A stretch of 9,638 bases of DNA, taken from Rhodospirillales bacterium. GTDB lineage: Bacteria > Pseudomonadota > Alphaproteobacteria > ATCC43930 > CGMCC-115725. Made by a program: the position numbers and the translations under genes. This document shows, one piece after another, positions 6,897-9,638 of this stretch (position 1 is the first letter of the stretch; every line of letters starts with the position of its first letter). The stretch is taken from contig JAATGI010000147.1 of NCBI GenBank assembly GCA_015654725.1, positions 1 to 9,638 of the forward strand, in the 5' to 3' direction. The notes under the pieces were generated by a model that did no database searches, was not told the DNA's origin, and was given only the letters and a program-made list of their open reading frames with translations.

Positions 6897-8201
6897 CTAT
6901 TCCGCATGCTCTTTCAGCCGACGTTGCGCGACGCCGTTCAGCGGGTCGCGCGGGCGCGGGCGCGGTCGCGGCGGTTGATGGTATTTGCCGTCTTTCATGA
7001 TCATCAAGAGGTTATCGGGATCCTGGAACAGCGTGATGTCCCGCAGCGGATCGCCGTCAACCAGCAGCAAGTCGGCCAGATAGCCGGGCTTGATCAGGCC
7101 GAGTTCGCCGGCCATGCCCATGATTTCGCCGCCGAGCTTGGTCGCCGCGGTCAGCGCCTCGGCGGGGGTAAAGCCGAACAGTGTTACGAACAATTCGAGG
7201 TCGTGCGCGTTCTTGCCGATCGGGTTGGTCGGGAAACCGTAATCGCCGCCCGGCAGCAAGCGGATGCCGCGCCGATGGAGCTTCGGCATCAGCTCCGACA
7301 GATGTTCCAGTTTCTCGATCTGCTCCCGCAGGGCCGCGCCGTCGTCCCGTTTGGCGTAGTTCGGATCGTCGTAAATGTTGGTCCAGTTGAGTCCCACCGT
7401 CGGCGCCACGAACACATCGCCCTTCCGTGCCTCGAGCATGTCGATGGCCTCGTCGTCCGGCCTGGTGCAGTGGTAGATGACGCGGAAATTGTTTCGCAGC
7501 ACCATCTTGATCGCGTCGGCGGAATGGGCGTGGGCGTTGAGCCACACGCCGGTTTCGTCCGCCGCCCGCTCTGCCGCCCGCAATTCGACGTCGTGGTACA
7601 GGACAAGGTGCGAGGTGTTCGGCGCGATGCTATTATCGCCGGTCACGACGAATTTGACCGAATCGACGCCGATCTCCGCCATCTCCTTGACGAAGGCGCG
7701 CACCCCTTCGACATCCGGCGGCCGATGTTCGAACCCGGTATAGGTCCGTCGCGATCCCTCGGCGATCGCGGAGGCTTCGCGCTCGAAGGAACAGGCGCGC
7801 AGTCGCGGACCCGGCAGCCATCCGGCATCGATGTCGTCGCGCAGCGCGGTTTCCGCCGGCGCGCTGTGCGAGCCGGCCGAATAGGCGCCGGTGAAGCCGT
7901 AATCGAGCATCACCTTGGCGGTGTGCGCCGTGATCAGAAGCATCTGCTCCGGCGTCTGGCCGCGCCCCCGCAGCACGCGGCCGACCGACGAGCCGAAGCC
8001 CAGATGCGCATGCGCTTCGATCAAGCCCGGCGTCAAGGTCGCGCCGCCGCCATCGACCACGGTGGCGCCATCCGCCGCGATCCGCTCGCCGCCCTTCGCC
8101 ACCGCCGCGACGCGATTGCCCTCGACCAGCACCTCGCCCGGAAACGGCGCCGCGCCGGTGCCATCGAATATCGCCACGTTGGTGATCAGCGTCGCCGCCA
8201 T
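6897..8201 (-). CDS. metal-dependent amidohydrolase, imidazolonepropionase/prolidase-like; substrate unknown
   Basis: This is a cytoplasmic binuclear-metal hydrolase of the amidohydrolase superfamily that would cleave a cyclic or linear amide. The 434-aa product begins with the small beta-sandwich (LITNVAIFDGTGAAP) and then the TIM barrel. Metal-site residues are all visible: H64 and H66 (EAHAHLG), a probable carboxylated lysine K183 (VKFVVTGD), H224 or H226 (NAHAHS), H244 (YHCTRPDDE) and D320 (LLPGGD). It ends with the typical G.I.PGYLADLLLVDGDP return strand (368-385). The C-terminal tail carries an unusual Pro-Arg run (410-418). The frame is open further upstream, but the ATG at 8201 has GGAG six bases before it and gives the family N-terminus. 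It lies between a substrate-binding protein and the Rieske oxygenase, so it may act on the oxygenase's substrate or product. It does not look like a classical allantoinase, dihydropyrimidinase or guanine deaminase. Precise substrate unknown. Confidence 0.88.
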   Translation of the reverse strand: MAATLITNVAIFDGTGAAPFPGEVLVEGNRVAAVAKGGERIAADGATVVDGGGATLTPGLIEAHAHLGFGSSVGRVLRGRGQTPEQMLLITAHTAKVMLDYGFTGAYSAGSHSAPAETALRDDIDAGWLPGPRLRACSFEREASAIAEGSRRTYTGFEHRPPDVEGVRAFVKEMAEIGVDSVKFVVTGDNSIAPNTSHLVLYHDVELRAAERAADETGVWLNAHAHSADAIKMVLRNNFRVIYHCTRPDDEAIDMLEARKGDVFVAPTVGLNWTNIYDDPNYAKRDDGAALREQIEKLEHLSELMPKLHRRGIRLLPGGDYGFPTNPIGKNAHDLELFVTLFGFTPAEALTAATKLGGEIMGMAGELGLIKPGYLADLLLVDGDPLRDITLFQDPDNLLMIMKDGKYHQPPRPRPRPRDPLNGVAQRRLKEHAE

Positions 8202-8207
8202 GCGCTT

Positions 8208-8211
8208 CTCC
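8208..8211 (-). promoter_or_regulatory. ribosome binding site of the amidohydrolase gene
   Basis: GGAG lies six bases before the ATG at 8201 and fixes that start, because the same frame is open for another 127 codons inside the binding-protein gene and its downstream gap. Confidence 0.65.
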
Positions 8212-8216
8212 GCCCG

Positions 8217-8240
8217 GCTCCCGGCGTCACCGCCGGGAGC
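8217..8240 (-). other. perfect 10-bp stem-loop between binding-protein and amidohydrolase genes
   Basis: GCTCCCGGCG and CGCCGGGAGC are perfect inverted repeats with a four-base TCAC loop, occupying the 53-base gap 15 bases after the binding-protein stop. On the transcript no U-run follows, and the next gene's ribosome binding site starts five bases later, so it is unlikely to be a full terminator. Such hairpins after binding-protein genes usually protect the upstream mRNA segment from 3' decay, giving more binding protein than downstream product; that role is inferred here. Confidence 0.75.
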
Positions 8241-8254
8241 GCCCGTCCGCCGTG

Positions 8255-9439
8255 CTATTCCGGATGCTCTTCCTTCCACGGATCCTTCACGTCCTTGACC
8301 ACGTCGAAGGGCACGTTCTGGAGCTTGCCGTCGACCTTTTCCACTTTCTGGACATAGATGTTCTGAATCACATCGCGCGTCTTGGGATCGATGGTGATCG
8401 AGCCGCGCGGGCTGTCGATCTTTATCCCCTTGAAGAACTCGATGGCCTGGTCGCCGGTGACGCCGGGGCCCAGTTTCGCGACCGCGCGATAGATCAGCTC
8501 CATGGCATCGTAGACGGCGCAGGTCGCGATGTCGGGGACGGATGACGGGTTGGGCCCAAAATCCTTGAACCATTGCGCCCACAGCGCCTTGTTGATTGGG
8601 TTGTCGGCATGCTCGGGATAATGGGTGGTCGAGACCAGTCCGAGCGCGTCGTCGCCGATGCTGGGCAAGTCCGACTCCTGAATTTGCAACGCGCCGATGA
8701 AGCCGATGCCGGCCGGGCGCAAGCGCGCCGCCCAGGTCTTCACCATCATCAGCGAATTGGTGCCGCCGGTGCCGAAGACCTGGATGACCTCGGGCTTGTC
8801 TTGAAGGACGCGCTCATAATAGGGCGTGATGTCGGCGACCGTGGTCGGGTATTTGATCTCTTGCAGTATTTTGCCGCCGCCGGCCGTGTAGGTCTTGACG
8901 AAGCCGGCCTCGGAATCCGCGCCCGAGACATAATCGGCGGTCACCGAATCCACGGTCTTGATGCCGTGGGCCGCCGCCCAAGTGCCGAGCGGCGCCGATT
9001 CCTGCTGCAGGCTGAAGCTCACCCGCACGAAATAGGGCGATTTGCGGGTAATCACGCCGGTCGCCGCGTTGGTGATGATGGTCGGCACTTTCGCCTGGGT
9101 GATGACGTCGGCCACCGACATCGCGTCCGGGCTGAAGGTGAAGCCGATGAGGAACTGAACATGGTCGCGCAGGATCAATTCGGTCGCGAGCTGCTTCGAG
9201 CGCGCCGGGTCGATGCCGCCCTCGTCGCGCATGATGATCTCGATGTCGTTTCCGTCGACGGTCTTGCCGTGCAGCTCTTGATAGACCTGCACCCCGCCCT
9301 TGGTCTCGCTGCCCCACTGCGCGTAAGCCCCCGAAAACGGGATGATCAGTCCGACCTTGATGGTGTCGGCCGAAGCAGAGCCGGCCCAAACCATCGCAAC
9401 GCCCACCACACCGGCGCCAATGCCGAATACGCGTTTCAT
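8255..9439 (-). CDS. ABC transporter substrate-binding protein, LivK-like (Peripla_BP_6) family
   Basis: This is a periplasmic binding protein that captures a small ligand for an ABC importer of the branched-chain amino acid type. The 394-aa precursor starts with MKRVFG and a hydrophobic stretch, ending in a signal-peptidase I site (SASA|D after residue 24). No lipobox is present. The mature protein begins IKVGLIIPFSGAYAQWG, the usual first strand of type I binding proteins. The sequence MRDEGGIDPARSKQLATELI (20 residues) and the following FLIGFTFSPDAMSVADV are characteristic of the family. A longer frame runs to 9574, but the ATG at 9439 has GGGAGG five bases upstream and places the signal peptide correctly. 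It is the first gene of the operon, and a strong 10-bp hairpin follows its stop, as is common after highly expressed binding-protein genes. LivH, LivM, LivG and LivF partners are not in view. Many members of this family bind aromatic acids or amides, so the ligand cannot be assigned. Confidence 0.92.
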   Translation of the reverse strand: MKRVFGIGAGVVGVAMVWAGSASADTIKVGLIIPFSGAYAQWGSETKGGVQVYQELHGKTVDGNDIEIIMRDEGGIDPARSKQLATELILRDHVQFLIGFTFSPDAMSVADVITQAKVPTIITNAATGVITRKSPYFVRVSFSLQQESAPLGTWAAAHGIKTVDSVTADYVSGADSEAGFVKTYTAGGGKILQEIKYPTTVADITPYYERVLQDKPEVIQVFGTGGTNSLMMVKTWAARLRPAGIGFIGALQIQESDLPSIGDDALGLVSTTHYPEHADNPINKALWAQWFKDFGPNPSSVPDIATCAVYDAMELIYRAVAKLGPGVTGDQAIEFFKGIKIDSPRGSITIDPKTRDVIQNIYVQKVEKVDGKLQNVPFDVVKDVKDPWKEEHPE

Positions 9440-9444
9440 CCTGT

Positions 9445-9450
9445 CCTCCC
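9445..9450 (-). promoter_or_regulatory. ribosome binding site of the substrate-binding protein gene
   Basis: GGGAGG lies five bases before the ATG at 9439. It is the strongest Shine-Dalgarno sequence in the window. It decides the start against longer in-frame alternatives reaching to 9574, and fits a highly expressed secreted protein. Confidence 0.8.
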
Positions 9451-9460
9451 TGTTTTTATC

Positions 9461-9488
9461 GGCCATCCGGCCGACGCGCCTTCGGCGC
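9461..9488 (-). other. two small hairpins in the leader of the binding-protein gene
   Basis: Within the probable 5' leader, GGCC/GGCC (9461-9472, four-base loop) and GCGCC/GGCGC (9476-9488, three-base loop) form adjacent short stems, about 10 bases upstream of the GGGAGG ribosome binding site. They may stabilise the mRNA 5' end. No riboswitch class is recognisable. In GC-rich DNA such short stems are common. Confidence 0.3.
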
Positions 9489-9490
9489 AT

Positions 9491-9520
9491 TTGTCGCCAA
9501 CGCGATAACTCGAATAGTAT
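9491..9520 (+). promoter_or_regulatory. candidate sigma-70-type promoter for the divergent gene
   Basis: TTGTCG (9491-9496) and TAGTAT (9515-9520) are separated by 18 bases, each matching four of six consensus positions. Transcription would begin near 9527, about 40 bases before the ATG at 9566, and right at the palindrome 9527-9539. This is a pattern match only, in an AT-rich patch where such matches arise easily. Confidence 0.3.
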
Positions 9521-9526
9521 TACATT

Positions 9527-9539
9527 TTCGCTGAGCGAA
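9527..9539. promoter_or_regulatory. 13-base palindrome, operator-like
   Basis: TTCGCT and AGCGAA form a perfect 6-bp inverted repeat around a single G. It lies in the AT-rich part of the divergent promoter region, where one dimeric regulator could control both directions. It is short, so chance cannot be excluded, and it resembles no operator I can name. Confidence 0.35.
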
Positions 9540-9565
9540 GAAACAAGGATGTGAGGAGCGGGCCG

Positions 9566-9638
9566 ATGTCGCAAGGCGCGATTGAAGTGCGGATGGAAGC
9601 CGGAATCGTATCCGGCGAGACCGTCGGCGGCGGCGTCC
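9566..9638 (+). CDS. start of a divergent gene; possible carboxylesterase-family N-terminus
   Basis: An ATG at 9566 is preceded by GAGGAG seven bases upstream and opens a frame that runs without a stop to the window edge (24 codons, MSQGAIEVRMEAGIVSGETV and onward). The pattern of alternating V/T-rich strand, then G-I-V-x-G-E, loosely resembles the first strands of type-B carboxylesterases, which often begin this way before an F-x-GIPYA motif. Only a handful of residues are available, so the family suggestion is weak; that a gene starts here is better supported. It diverges from the binding-protein operon, sharing the 126-base intergenic region. Confidence 0.5.
   Translation, partial: MSQGAIEVRMEAGIVSGETVGGGV

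Larger units (their letters stand above)
9440..9565. promoter_or_regulatory. shared intergenic control region between the operon and the divergent gene
   Basis: This is the only divergent gap in the window and must carry the promoter of the minus-strand operon unless transcription enters from outside. It contains a distinctly AT-rich patch (about 9506-9547) in otherwise GC-rich DNA, a 13-base palindrome at 9527-9539, and two short dyads near the binding-protein start (9461-9472 and 9476-9488). For the minus strand, a weak TTGTTT / 18 bases / TAATAC arrangement can be drawn with the palindrome between the two boxes, but the match is poor. Confidence 0.6.

Noticed and set aside
6897..8201. Allantoinase or guanine deaminase as the amidohydrolase's identity, tempting from the purine context.
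   Set aside because: Motif spacing and the C-terminal strand fit the imidazolonepropionase/prolidase-like group, and I see no allantoinase- or guanine-deaminase-specific motifs.
8202..8582. Extended amidohydrolase frame upstream of 8201.
   Set aside because: It overlaps the binding-protein gene in another frame and has no family likeness; a good ribosome binding site precedes the ATG at 8201.
9440..9574. Longer binding-protein start at 9574.
   Set aside because: It would bury the signal peptide behind 45 residues rich in Arg and cross the start of the divergent gene; GGGAGG supports the ATG at 9439.

Overview
The window is high-GC DNA whose gene content, codon use and gene style fit an alphaproteobacterium (Rhodospirillales or Hyphomicrobiales-like; inferred from protein style, no marker gene is present). 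It is almost wholly coding. Eight genes lie head to tail on the minus strand, so the operon reads from right to left. A ninth gene starts divergently on the plus strand at the extreme right end. There are no RNA genes, CRISPR arrays, insertion sequences or broken genes, and no gap longer than about 130 bases.

In transcription order the minus-strand genes are: (1) a secreted ABC-transporter substrate-binding protein of the branched-chain amino acid (LivK-like) family, 9439 to 8255; (2) a metal-dependent amidohydrolase of the imidazolonepropionase/prolidase-like group, 8201 to 6897; (3) a Rieske non-heme iron oxygenase alpha subunit of the phthalate-dioxygenase type, 6875 to 5562; (4) 5-hydroxyisourate hydrolase, uraH, 5474 to 5121; (5-7) xanthine dehydrogenase xdhA, xdhB and its maturation factor xdhC, 5117 to 473; (8) the start of a nucleoside-type (BmpA/NupO-like) ABC transporter ATPase, 476 running off the left edge.

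The last five genes are tightly packed. There are 3 bases between uraH and xdhA, then three successive 4-base ATGA overlaps (xdhA/xdhB, xdhB/xdhC, xdhC/ATPase), so this half is almost certainly one translationally coupled purine-uptake and purine-oxidation unit. The upstream three genes have short gaps of 53, 21 and 87 bases. Two of these gaps carry inverted repeats that could set differential expression or processing.

The metabolic logic is hypoxanthine/xanthine to urate (XdhAB, matured by XdhC), then 5-hydroxyisourate to OHCU (UraH). The step between them, urate to 5-hydroxyisourate, has no recognisable urate oxidase in the window. The only oxygenase present is the Rieske protein directly upstream of uraH. 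It is the most interesting candidate: either a non-orthologous urate hydroxylase, another purine oxygenase (compare HpxD of Klebsiella), or part of a separate catabolic module with the amidohydrolase and the binding protein. This is inference from context; the substrate cannot be read from the sequence.
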